64,000 nt of DNA from Glandiceps talaboti (taxonomy: Eukaryota; Hemichordata; Enteropneusta; Spengelidae): NCBI RefSeq assembly GCF_964340395.1, contig NC_135553.1, forward strand, positions 4,143,501 to 4,207,500, read 5' to 3'. Position 1 is the stretch's first letter. Every line of letters begins with the position of its first letter. A program made the position numbers and the translations under genes. This document shows, piece by piece, positions 1 to 21,696 of this stretch. The notes beneath the pieces were generated by a model, which ran no database searches, was not told where the DNA came from, and worked only from the letters and a program-made list of their open reading frames with translations.

Positions 1-652
1 AAAGACAAAATGTGCCACGAGTTATATCAGCGCCCGCAACGGATGAACACGAATGCAGGATGGCTAATTACCATAATTATGCATATGATATCATAATGGT
101 ACTAATTGGCACTTCTATGCTGTTTTATGGTATTTTAAATACGTGATATCTTAAAACTCCCTAAAGCATCTAAAACGGGTGAAATTTATATTAAAATGTG
201 TGAAATCGATATAGTGTACAAAGGTGATAAAGACACAGAGGTAAGTCCAGGTGATATGCGGTGTGAACACGTGTGTGCGATTAATCCTTTAATCTGTTAC
301 CATGGTGATACACAGAAACATGTAGCGACTAAATATTGAATTTCGCATAATCTCATTTACACGTATTTTACTTATTCAGTCATAATTATACAATGACATA
401 ATTCTGTAGAAGCCAATCCGTGACTAATTGCGTCCAATCCTTCTGCAACTATGATAATACCAAAGTCATATTGTAGCAACTTGAAAAGGATGTGACCCTT
501 CACACATGTCTTCAGGAGTGGATATTGGCACAGGTCATACTCACCGTATGCTTATTTGTTTGACAGTTTTATTTTTGATGTTTAGGTCAATCAGTATCCA
601 AAATATTAATAATCTCACATTTCACCAGAGATGACGTTTGTGTTGTTGTACT
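1..652. other. Non-coding, no feature recognised
   Basis: AT-rich single-copy-looking sequence. A perfect GTGAGT-type donor on the minus strand at 539-544 is not attached to an open frame, so I did not call an exon. This is presumably intron of the mosaic gene. Confidence 0.5.
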
Positions 653-1027
653 GGCACAAGTTAGTCACGGTTACCCAGACTCTCACCCCTGGGGGCTCTG
701 GGGAAACCGAATCCCAACTCGCCCACTCCGGAACTATCTCCTAGAACCGTGCATGCTAGGCAATACTCAGTTATGTCCAACTGGGCGCCCAACATTGCAG
801 ACCGAATGATTAGGTACCATTGCGACAAGTTATCACTTCTCAAGGCACTGGGACATCTTAACTACAACGCAAAGGCCTCGTAAACTCGTTTTTCATGACT
901 CAGAGGAAATGTTCTGTGTTTCTTCCAGTGGGGGTAGTTGGAATCTCGTTTCCCCAGACTCTCGTCTGGGTGGTCTCGTCGAAGAGCCCCAGCGGTAAGA
1001 GTCTGGTAACTGAGACTAGGCACAAGT
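653..1027. mobile_element. Foldback MITE, Mutator-like (9-bp TSD, about 70-bp inverted ends)
   Basis: A 357-bp element (662-1018) is flanked by identical 9-bp repeats GGCACAAGT (653-661 and 1019-1027). Its ends are inverted copies of each other. The left end reads TAGTC, CGGTTACCCAGACTCT, ACC, CTGGGG, CTCT, GGGGAAAC. The reverse complement of the right end reads TAGTC, CAGTTACCAGACTCT, ACC, CTGGGG, CTCT, and after a roughly 26-bp insertion GGGGAAAC. Homology continues through a CAACT and CCCAC segment. The element has no transposase. The 9-bp duplication and long inverted ends suggest a non-autonomous Mutator-superfamily element; the superfamily is inferred. Confidence 0.72.
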
Positions 1028-1226
1028 TGAAGTTGAAGACAATTATAGTAAATCGATGGATAAATGGGTCTTTTGGTTAATGCATCATGCATTACAATGG
1101 TCACAAAGTTAATTGACTAAACGTGTTATACATTCGGGTCCCAGTTGATATCATCATGAAATATCTAGATTATTAGACCATGAAACAGCTTTCTTGTAAT
1201 ATTTAGGTACCATAAGATCACCTCAC

Positions 1227-13052
<11,826 letters not shown>

Positions 13053-15327
13053 CTTTGCAGTGCTCGGGATTTAAAAAAAAAAAATGAAAACTCCGCAAGC
13101 CACCAAAAAGTTGCAAGTAGCTGTCTGCTAACCTCCAAATACCTGCTGACGATATCACGGATTGGAATGATTTGACCAATTTCCTTCAGTACGAACGTAA
13201 ACAGGGTTTTTATGTCTCCTCGTCACGTGGTATTATGACGTATGCGATGCAAAGCCCTATTATCATCTAAACTATAGACTATTCGATTGAAGTCTATATG
13301 TTTCACGTAATTTTCCAGCTAGGCACAGTAGTAGCGTCGTTTTGGATGTTAATCATCTGTGTATGTATTTTGAAGTTAACTGTTTCTAAATCCCCCCCTC
13401 TAACAAGTGAACTCATCTAAGCTTCCAATAGCTTAAGCCAGTACAAAAGGCAAATTGAATATCACAGCAAACAATTTAGAATCGAGTTCGGCAATTCCTT
13501 ATCAACCTCTCTCTATTACGTAGGTTTGCCAATCCAACCGATTAACACGCGTAATAGGCTAACGCTGTATCACGGGCAGTTTTTCACTTTTTTCAATAAT
13601 TAAAAAATATTTGATTTTCAAGGATTGCGCTTCAATATCAAATTTTTTACAGACACACTTTATCATCTCAATAATTTATTCTTATTGTTACCTGAAAAGA
13701 AGACTTCGTAAAGCAAGTTGGCTAAATGCATAATTTGACTTTTGACTCACAAACACTCTAACGTTCAACTTGGTAACAGTGACTAAAGCCCAAATTATTC
13801 CGAAGGAATTCTTTAAATCTACAGAAAGCCTTGATTGTAACAAAGAAGGGGCCGGTGAATAAAACAAGTAGACGGTTACCATGGTAATTATTACGTTGTC
13901 AAGGAGAAGCTGCAGTACGACTACTTGTACATAATCTGTTTACTGCCATTCCCATTCTGTTGATATATTCCATATTTATAATGAAATAGCAAGGGCATAG
14001 ATATGTTATGACATCAATGATAAGTACTGGTATACATGTCGTTATCGAATTAGTAGATAATTAATATAAAGGTTGATGGTGGTAAAAGTATGTATTCCAG
14101 CACTTCCAATGATATTACACAATTCACTAACAATATGATACCTCCAAAGACAATAACCACCCTAGTACCTAATATTGTCAAACTGGTAATACCCTGTGAA
14201 TTTTTTTCAAATCCCCCTTCATAATTACATATGTACATAAAAGTTCGGGATGACCCTCCTTTCTGAGTCGGCTTTAATATTAGGTCAATGCTATACATTT
14301 AAGTACCGCTTCTTGACAAGGTCGTGGGGGTGATGTTGGAACTGTTATTTCTTTTTTCTTAAAGTGTCACCAGATTAGTTTATACAACCTCTTCTTTTTG
14401 AAGTGAAATACTTACATACAACCTTGATACTAGTACTATTCTAGTGTAATAGTAATGTCAATGCATGTCTTCTATGACATTACAATTGTATTTCGGCACT
14501 ATTAGGACAGCTGATTATATAGTAGGGGTTTCCTCTACATTTTTATACGTACAACAAATTACGTCATCTGATAGTTTATAAGTTTAAGCTTAAAACCAGA
14601 TGTGAGTGATGGTTAATTAAGTATGCTTCATTAATTACAATTAATACGACAAATATCTTTTAAATATGCAGCAAAATTACGCCCCAACAAGATATAGCTT
14701 GTCACCCTTTAATTAATATTATCTTGTATACATTTATGTAATTTATATGTTTTAATCACAGAGTATATAGATATCATGGATATGTTCGTATTTCATCTAT
14801 TCCTAACGATAACAGTGATATGTCTACTAGAGGAACACTTTTAAGTGATGATGTCAACAAAAGGCTAATTTGCATAATATCGCTTCAATTAGTTTCAAGA
14901 CTAAATTATTTGTTGTAAGTTAAAACATTAAGTAGACTAATGCGAGTCAACTCTATATACCATCATTTTATACAAAATCCTCTGGTACTTGAATCAATAG
15001 TTTTATATATTGTAGAAAATAATTAAACCAAAATCAGGTACAATGTCACTGTGTCTTCTTTCAATGACCTTACTTTGAACCTAGTTTGAACCTTTGAATC
15101 TCTGAATACTCGTTGCTCTTTTGAAATACTATGGAAATCATATGTGAGCTGTCATTTATTTCATGATAATAATAGAATAACTCATTTTAGATAACATTTT
15201 TAACACTGTTAATAACAGCGTTAACTAACGTACTAAGTGGTCGTTGGAAGTTTTTAGTTTTGGTATGTTCAAATATTTCATTGTTAAAGGACTATGAAAA
15301 CTTTACTTGGAATAACTAAAAATTACA
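13053..15327. other. Upstream of the mosaic gene; no gene recognised
   Basis: This must hold the promoter and any 5' untranslated exon of the mosaic gene. A CACGTG E-box and a GACGTA motif lie at about 13222-13242. I cannot place a transcription start. The rest to 15.3 kb is AT-rich with no supported feature. Confidence 0.35.
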
Positions 15328-15414
15328 TACATACACACACGTACACACACACACGCGCGCGCGCGCACGCACACAAACAAACACACGCGTGCGCGCGCAC
15401 ACTCACACACACAC
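15328..15414. repeat. Alternating purine-pyrimidine tract (CA/CG)
   Basis: ATAC and CA units with two GC-alternating cores (CGCGCGCGCGCGC and GCGTGCGCGCGC). This is the classical composition of a Z-DNA-forming tract. Confidence 0.9.
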
Positions 15415-16552
15415 AACATAAAACTATAGATAGAACCTCTCACCGTAATCGCGTAGCCTGTTTGATAATGTAGAATAGTACATCATATTCAAAGTTATCT
15501 AACGACACCATTTCTATCTCTATGAAAGCTTTGTACCACGTGACAGCAGTAGATGTATAAAATTGACTTATCAAATGTGTATTTAATAAAATAGCGATAG
15601 ATAACGAAACTGTAATGTAAAAAATTTTCGATATGAAAATTCTTGACTTAAATCGCCAAAGAAAACACCTTCATTGAAAAGTGACTGATACAGAATGTAC
15701 AACCGTAAAGAATATATATTGTGAATTATGAGTGTTATCACACAAATGATTCAGGTTTTGGTATCTATGCATGATATCCAGCTTTCCCCTAATTGAATTC
15801 ATTAGCTGAATAACCATTATGTGGAAGTGTAATTTATCAAACGTCTTTTCAGGTATTACAAGAAATGGGTATCCAAAAGTGTATTTGTGTAATACAACAG
15901 TCACATCTATAATTCATAATATTCGTTATTAATTTATCAAAATTTTGATAATCCAATTCGTACATTTCTGATATCTTTATTTTTACTGTAAAAGAAACAA
16001 GAAACTTGTTTTAAAGAAAAGGAAATGGAACAAACGATAACAAAAGTAATGAGGATGTCCATATAATGAGGAATTCCTATTTACTCAAAGTCGGCTTATC
16101 ATCGGACAAAATGCTAGCAGCCATGTATGTTGCAACTCGTTCCTGTGATTTTCCCTAAAGAAGGTATATCTGTATCGATATTCAATAACAATACTTCGTT
16201 ATATACTTTATACTTGAATGTACTACTGTACAACATATATATATATATAGCCAACAGTTTGCGGGAAGGACCGGCAGCTCAGATGGGCTATCTGTCCTTA
16301 TGACCGACAGTGATTTCCTCTTCATTTCGCAGTCTGTATAAAAAATCATCTTTTCCTGATCAATCTAGTCAAATACTCATAGTACATGATAATAGAAAAT
16401 CCCTGATACATAAAACCGATTTTCTAGTACAAGAATCTGACTTACATGCCAAGTGCTGTTGTTTACTTGTCTAAAATGTTGGTATGAAAGGTCATCTTTG
16501 CACTTGTTGTTTTGTTTGTTTTATGTATTTTAATGTTTGACGTAGAATTGAA
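15415..16552. other. Intergenic, no feature recognised
   Basis: AT-rich; a short TA run at 16234-16249. Nothing else supportable. Confidence 0.4.
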
Positions 16553-16582
16553 CATAGACCCTCAATTGGTGGAGGGTCTATG
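16553..16582. other. Perfect hairpin, 11-bp arms
   Basis: CATAGACCCTC at 16553-16563 and its exact reverse complement at 16572-16582, separated by 8 nt. No T-run or known element was recognised. Confidence 0.8.
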
Positions 16583-16719
16583 AATTGAATTATGTGATAA
16601 CAATAATGACAAAACAAACCACTGTAATAACATATTTTACTTACAATAAACATAAAACATCTGTGTTGACGCCTGTATTTGTGTATGTGTATGTATGGTG
16701 TACACCTAGAAGTGGGTAT

Positions 16720-16720
<1 letters not shown>

Positions 16721-16794
<74 letters not shown>

Positions 16795-16795
16795 G
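16721..16795. repeat. ACAG (GACA) microsatellite
   Basis: About 18 uninterrupted units. Confidence 0.97.
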
Positions 16796-17240
16796 GCTGA
16801 AATTTTCCGGCCAAGTTTTATCAAGTGTGCTTGCTTTTCAGTTCCATCAGTCGGCCTTGACATTACTATCGAGTTCAATCTGTGAATTAATGTACCCTAA
16901 TTCAATTAGACCATGATATATAATTATCAGATACACAACTGGTATCGAGTTTATTGGAGACACGTATTATATTCTGAATGGTTTGTATATGATTATCTCA
17001 TAAAAGATATTCAAAATATACCCAAAGTAATATCTCGCTTCGTTAGTTTACAACCTGGAAAATACTAATAGTGTATATTGGTTATATGACGACCTCATCG
17101 AAATAATAAAAACTTTCGCTTTTCATATGATTGTCCTACTTTTATGAGGAATAACATTTTCAGATAAAATATTTGATACTTGTCATAGTGTTATCGTCCG
17201 AGACGGACTCAAAATTGATAGTCTAATGACATGATACCAC
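16796..17240. other. Intergenic, no feature recognised
   Basis: AT-rich; nothing supportable. Confidence 0.4.
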
Positions 17241-17339
17241 CATACATACATACATACATACATACATACATACATACATACATACATACATACACACATA
17301 TACACACACACACATACATACATACATACATACACACAC

Positions 17340-17372
<33 letters not shown>

Positions 17373-17386
17373 CATACATACATACA

Positions 17387-17420
<34 letters not shown>

Positions 17421-17513
17421 CAAACATACATACATACATACATACATACATACATACATACATACATACATACATACATACATACATACATACATACATA
17501 CATACATACACAC
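17241..17513. repeat. ATAC (ATGT) microsatellite, about 270 bp
   Basis: CATA units with a few CACA and TATA interruptions. It generates long spurious MYVC or THTYI frames on both strands. Confidence 0.97.
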
Positions 17514-18944
17514 ATCTGAGAGAAGCAAAGACGGAAAAAAGAAGCAAGAAAGAATCCTCCTGTTTTTACTTACAAAACACATAAAAAAATAACTTTCGAA
17601 TTTATTGCCACGTCGATTTCAATATTACGTTCTTTTAGTTTGGGAAAAGTCAAAAAATGAGTTGTGAATTCATTACTTTTCTCAACCAATATGTATACCG
17701 AGGATAATTAACACAAACATTTCATAAAGTTGTGATTTATTACATTTCTTGTTCATGAATGTCTATATACATTAACATGATGATAACACCTACGTTGCAC
17801 ATCAACAATCGTTCAACTATAATACGGACATTATACAATAGTGACATATATCACCAATGTTTATATACTGGAAATTCAAAAAGAACAATCAATAGGAACT
17901 CATTACTTTTCTTAATAATTATCTCATAAAAATAGTAGATATCAAAATATGAGAGGACTTATCTACGTATTAACTGAATAAATATAGTAATTCCATTCCC
18001 ACTTGCTAGTGAACACTCACTGGAATGATTTAAATATAACGCTATGAATTGTAACTACCAATGTTATTTGTTTGAATTCTATGCACTTAAGATATTTTGC
18101 TATCTAGATTAGAAAATAATCAATTTTTCTCAGTATTAACTTTGCAGATCCGCTTGTAGATATAATATAGTGTTAAAAATACATCCCTTGATCTCCTGGA
18201 CAACGGACGTGTTCATCGTTATAAAAACATTATTAATATATTACTTAGAAATAAAAATCACGCTGTATTACTTGCACCGTCTTTTAAATTCCGTTGACTA
18301 TTTCTCGTTTTCAAGTTTTGCTGAAAACATGTTTACTTCTGGAAATGAATAACGGCTAATGAATGTGATATTTTCATATCGTCGTGACTACGCAATTATT
18401 TGAGTTGTAATGTATTTAATTTCAGTGATATTTGCATTTATTCATGAAGGCGAGATAAGGAGTTGGAACTCGTTAGCTAGAAACACGCATCCGATCTTTG
18501 CAATTTGATCACGTTCCTGGGAATTATATCTTACCTTCAAATACACATATAGTTAGGACTTCGGGTAATAATGTCACCAGAGGAAACATCCTTGGATGTT
18601 TAAGTCACGTTTATTTTGTTTTACAGATGGAAGTGACGCATGTACAACCTACATTTGACAAGTCTAAGGCTCTGAGGCTAATTTTTATCTTTTCACGTGC
18701 AATGATCTATGATATAACTTAGAAAATCCTGAGGCGAATCACCTGTTTATTCAGTACGTTGTTTCATGATATTCGTTTCGATGAGTTATTTTTCCCCGAT
18801 TAATTTAGGATTTGATAGATTTCGGTTTTCGACTCGATGTGCATTGCTTTATTTTCAGGTTTGGGGATAATGATGTCCCTTATTACAAATAAAGGCAACA
18901 AAAACATGTGAATGATCTTAAACTTTCACGCTTCAAAAAGTCGT
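17514..18944. other. Intergenic, no feature recognised
   Basis: AT-rich; short frames only, without domains. Confidence 0.4.
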
Positions 18945-18945
18945 T

Positions 18946-19140
18946 TAACCTACTTGTATTTTGAGTTTATCAATTCCCTGTAAGATGTTCACATATTTTT
19001 CGAGCAAATTACCGGCTGAATTGTGATGTTTGTACGTTTCTCCAGTTTCCCATTCTTTGTCTTCATCTAATTCTGTACTACACTCTATATATTGCACGTA
19101 TTTTTTCTCTAGGGAGTCTGTAATTGGGGTTACATGTAGA
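18946..19140 (-). CDS. Possible coding exon, unassigned acidic peptide
   Basis: Minus-strand open frame with reasonably complex composition (core TDSLEKKYVQYIEC, then TELDEDKEWETGETYK and NLLEKYVNILQG). It is preceded by TTTATCTATGAG or CCAATTACAG as possible acceptors and ends at CAA followed by GTAGGT as a possible donor. The helical NLLEKYVNIL part vaguely recalls GAIN-type helices of adhesion receptors, but I cannot assign it. It could be chance. Confidence 0.2.
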
Positions 19141-19157
19141 CATCTCATAGATAAACA

Positions 19158-19205
19158 AACAAACAAACACACACACACACACACAAACAAACAAACAAAT
19201 AAATA

Positions 19206-19237
<32 letters not shown>

Positions 19238-19253
19238 AAATAAATAAATAAAC
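19158..19253. repeat. Compound AAAC / CA / AACT / AAAT microsatellite
   Basis: Short tetranucleotide blocks in succession, ending near AATAAATAAATAAAC. Confidence 0.9.
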
Positions 19254-19325
19254 AAACGTGTTTATTGTGATCAAGTATTTCAATTTAGATAATAGATTGA
19301 CAACATCATGTTTTATTTCTGATAC

Positions 19326-19578
19326 CTTGGCAGAAATCGTAACCTGCATATGAGTCGCATTGTGAAGACTGCCCTCTATGGTCAAAATTACAAACCTTAG
19401 AATAGCTGACTCAACACAGTTAGGTTGCCTGATTAAAATCCGATGAAGTGTACACATCGTGATTTCTTTTTGGCTGTTTACTGTCGTTTGTTCTTTTGTG
19501 GCCGCTCGTATGTAACGAGTAAATCTTAACTCTACCATTGAAAACGTTTCAGCAAACGCTACAAGTTGAAGTACAATA
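19326..19578 (-). CDS. Possible coding exon, unassigned
   Basis: Acceptor-like sequence ending AATCACAG at 19579-19580 and donor-like GTATCA at 19320-19325 frame an 84-codon open segment with varied composition (motifs VELRFTRYIRAATKE, CTLHRILIRQPNC, FVILTIEGSLHNAT). Its outgoing phase (0) does not match either acceptor of the 18.9-19.1 kb frame. The two are therefore not shown to belong together. No family recognised. Confidence 0.2.
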
Positions 19579-19612
19579 CTGTGATTTGGTAAATAACAAA
19601 CAAACAAACACT

Positions 19613-19800
19613 GATTTATACCAGAAACCTAAGATTTATTCTCGAACCTGAGATTTATACCCAAACCAGTTATTTATACCCGGAACCTGAGATGTATACC
19701 TCAACCTGGGATTTACATCCGGAACAATTTATACCCGGAATTAGTAATGCCATACTAGTATCCTGGATCAGTAATGCCATACCCGGAAACGCGTGAATAA
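19613..19800. repeat. Degenerate minisatellite, about 20-bp unit
   Basis: Six or so decayed copies of a unit like AACCTGAGATTTATACCCGG, ending with two copies of a 28-bp unit containing AGTAATGCCATA. Confidence 0.8.
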
Positions 19801-21207
19801 TACTGAAAGCTACGTGTTTGTACAGACATACATAATAAACAAATGACAATACTATTTGAATGTACGAGTTAATAACAAGAATGTATACTACTTAACTCTC
19901 AAGAAAGAAAAGTGACACATCTTAAAATATTGCAATTTTTATTTATTCAATATGATTATAATATATTTTTGTGTAATTTTTAATTCGTAGAAATAATGTA
20001 TAATGTAATGTAGAAATACCTGCACCTTGGAAAACAATATATATTATAATTATTACATATGCAATATATAATTTTAAATTATTTATACAGTATGTATTCA
20101 GTCCGTGTGAGTACATTTACAGGGTGTGTAGAACATCCTATCGCTTCTCATTGTCCATGGATAACTTGTCTACTTGACTTAGTGTACTTTGATGATACAA
20201 CCCGCAAAAAACCACCGCTACATTTGCTTGAATGAGGTGAACCAAGGAAGACTTCGGGCAAAGACAAAATTAGGTAAAAACAACTGAGCTGATACAAAAA
20301 CAACAGCGGATGGCTCTGATGTTAACGTTGGGTCACATGACGCTTTTATCAGTGTGTTTATGTGGGCGATAGCAGTATGCAGTAATAGTCAGACTCCCAT
20401 CGTCATAGTGTGTAGCGTTCTAACAGCAAATATATTGATCAGGGATTCGTGTAGTGTTTATGCTCTGATAAATTACCTTCACTATTAGTACATTGTATGT
20501 CTTTGTATTAAACTTGTCCCATTCTACTGCTTACCACCACAACAAGCAAACACATCTGTGTTTTTTCGGGTTGTATCTAAAAAGTTTCTTATCCTCAAAT
20601 AAGGTGTTGGCAGTAATATCTATAACTGGATGATTGTAGGTAAACCACTGAATAGGTAACCATATACTGTCTAGAGGCTATCCGTGGAGCCCATTCTAAT
20701 CTCTGAAGAGATATCTTGAGATTCGAACCCACAGATAGCATATAGACTACATCCAGCTGTTGATTTAATGTCATTCAGTCACATGAAGCTCTTTCGATAT
20801 TGTACTCGTTTAGATAGTACTTTGACAGTGGAATATGTCATAGTCATTATTTATCAAAACTGTCTGCATGATTAGATGATGTTGGTGGAATTGGTTTGAG
20901 ATCCAAGTTTTGTTGAAGTACTTCTGCTCAAGTAAGCAAATCTCTTTTACAGTACTTATTTTACATCTAGGTTAGTGAATAGATCAATATATACCGTGGT
21001 AGAATAACGTCAGACCATAGACAGTCTGTCTATGGTCAGACCAATAAAGTGGTGTGATGAACAACAAACACATTAAACTAAAGTTGTATATACATGTATC
21101 TACCTCACTCCGAAATAGTACTTGTAAATACAGTATTTACGGGTGGAAATCATACAGACATGTACACATCCGCTACTTACCCCCACCCTACCCCCTCTCG
21201 TGTTTGA
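19801..21207. other. Intergenic, downstream of the LRAT-like gene
   Basis: No gene seen. Contains the perfect palindrome at 21013-21037 described separately. A TTCGAACCC motif near 20731 looks like a Pol III B-box, but no A-box or cloverleaf surrounds it. Confidence 0.4.
21013..21037. other. Perfect palindrome, 12-bp arms and 1-nt centre
   Basis: GACCATAGACAG, a central T, then CTGTCTATGGTC. The palindrome is also bracketed by two direct copies of GTCAGACCA. Confidence 0.9.
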
Positions 21208-21696
21208 TTATCTGACACGTGAACGGAAAATGGCAGTGTCTTCCAACTCCTCGTGTTGTTGGTGTCCATACAGAATGAGTGGATTTGTCACTGATATAGA
21301 TCCCGTGGTTGGCTTTCTTGGCGCCTCGCAGTGTTTGTGTAAATCAGTCGCCTTGACCTTGATACCATAGCGACATCTTATCGCAAACTGTTCACATCCA
21401 TACCATTGGAAATTGTACCAGTCTATTCCTAATTGTTCATTTGCAGTTCTTATTATGACGTCTATTTCCTTCTCAGGATATTGGTGTCGCCAGTTGTTCC
21501 GCCGTACCCCTCGCCCTCTAGCGGCTATTTCCAGACGTTCTTTTCTTATTTCTCCTCTACTGAGATGAATAATTTCTTCCCCTCCGACGTACACTGCCCA
21601 GTGATTGAACTTAGCTTTAGGGTCATCAAACTCGATCAAATCTCCTGGATGACATTTGTTTACAAGTGTTGCAGCTTTCGTAAAACTGTGCCCCAT
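21208..21696 (-). CDS. LRAT-domain (PLAAT/HRASLS-like) protein, intronless
   Basis: 162 codons from an ATG in good context (AAGATGG) to TAA. A TTG-initiated extension of ten codons is possible but less likely. The LRAT fold (NlpC/P60-related papain-like) is clear: CHPGDLIEFDD, then NHWAVYVGG with the first catalytic His (residue 32), IIHLS with the second (44), and the nucleophile in YGCEQFAIRC (Cys 101). In vertebrate LRAT and PLAAT proteins the corresponding motif is NCEHF, so this protein differs by Gly for Asn and Gln for His next to the Cys. Those enzymes transfer acyl groups between phospholipids, retinol or amines. Unlike them, no C-terminal membrane helix is visible: the tail is polar (HQQHEELEDTA). 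The substrate is unknown. A single exon with no neighbours suggests a retrocopy or a family of intronless genes. Confidence 0.78.
   Translation of the reverse strand: MGHSFTKAATLVNKCHPGDLIEFDDPKAKFNHWAVYVGGEEIIHLSRGEIRKERLEIAARGRGVRRNNWRHQYPEKEIDVIIRTANEQLGIDWYNFQWYGCEQFAIRCRYGIKVKATDLHKHCEAPRKPTTGSISVTNPLILYGHQQHEELEDTAIFRSRVR

Noticed and set aside
539-544. Perfect GTGAGT donor on the minus strand
   Set aside because: All frames ending there are closed within a few codons, so no exon can be built.
862-1104. 80-codon minus frame resembling one at 661-843
   Set aside because: The shared GESLGNRD/DESLGKRD-like words come from the inverted ends of the foldback element.
16262-16310. A-box-like GGCAGCTCAGATGG
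   Set aside because: No matching B-box downstream; too weak for a tRNA or SINE call.
17183-17584. Long open frames of MYVC/THTYI type on both strands
   Set aside because: They are translations of the ATGT microsatellite; the same holds for frames over 2.3-2.9, 5.1-5.3, 38.55-38.9, 53.0-53.25 and 53.5-54.1 kb.
20725-20745. Pol III B-box-like GATTCGAACCC
   Set aside because: No A-box at tRNA spacing and no cloverleaf; not called as a tRNA.
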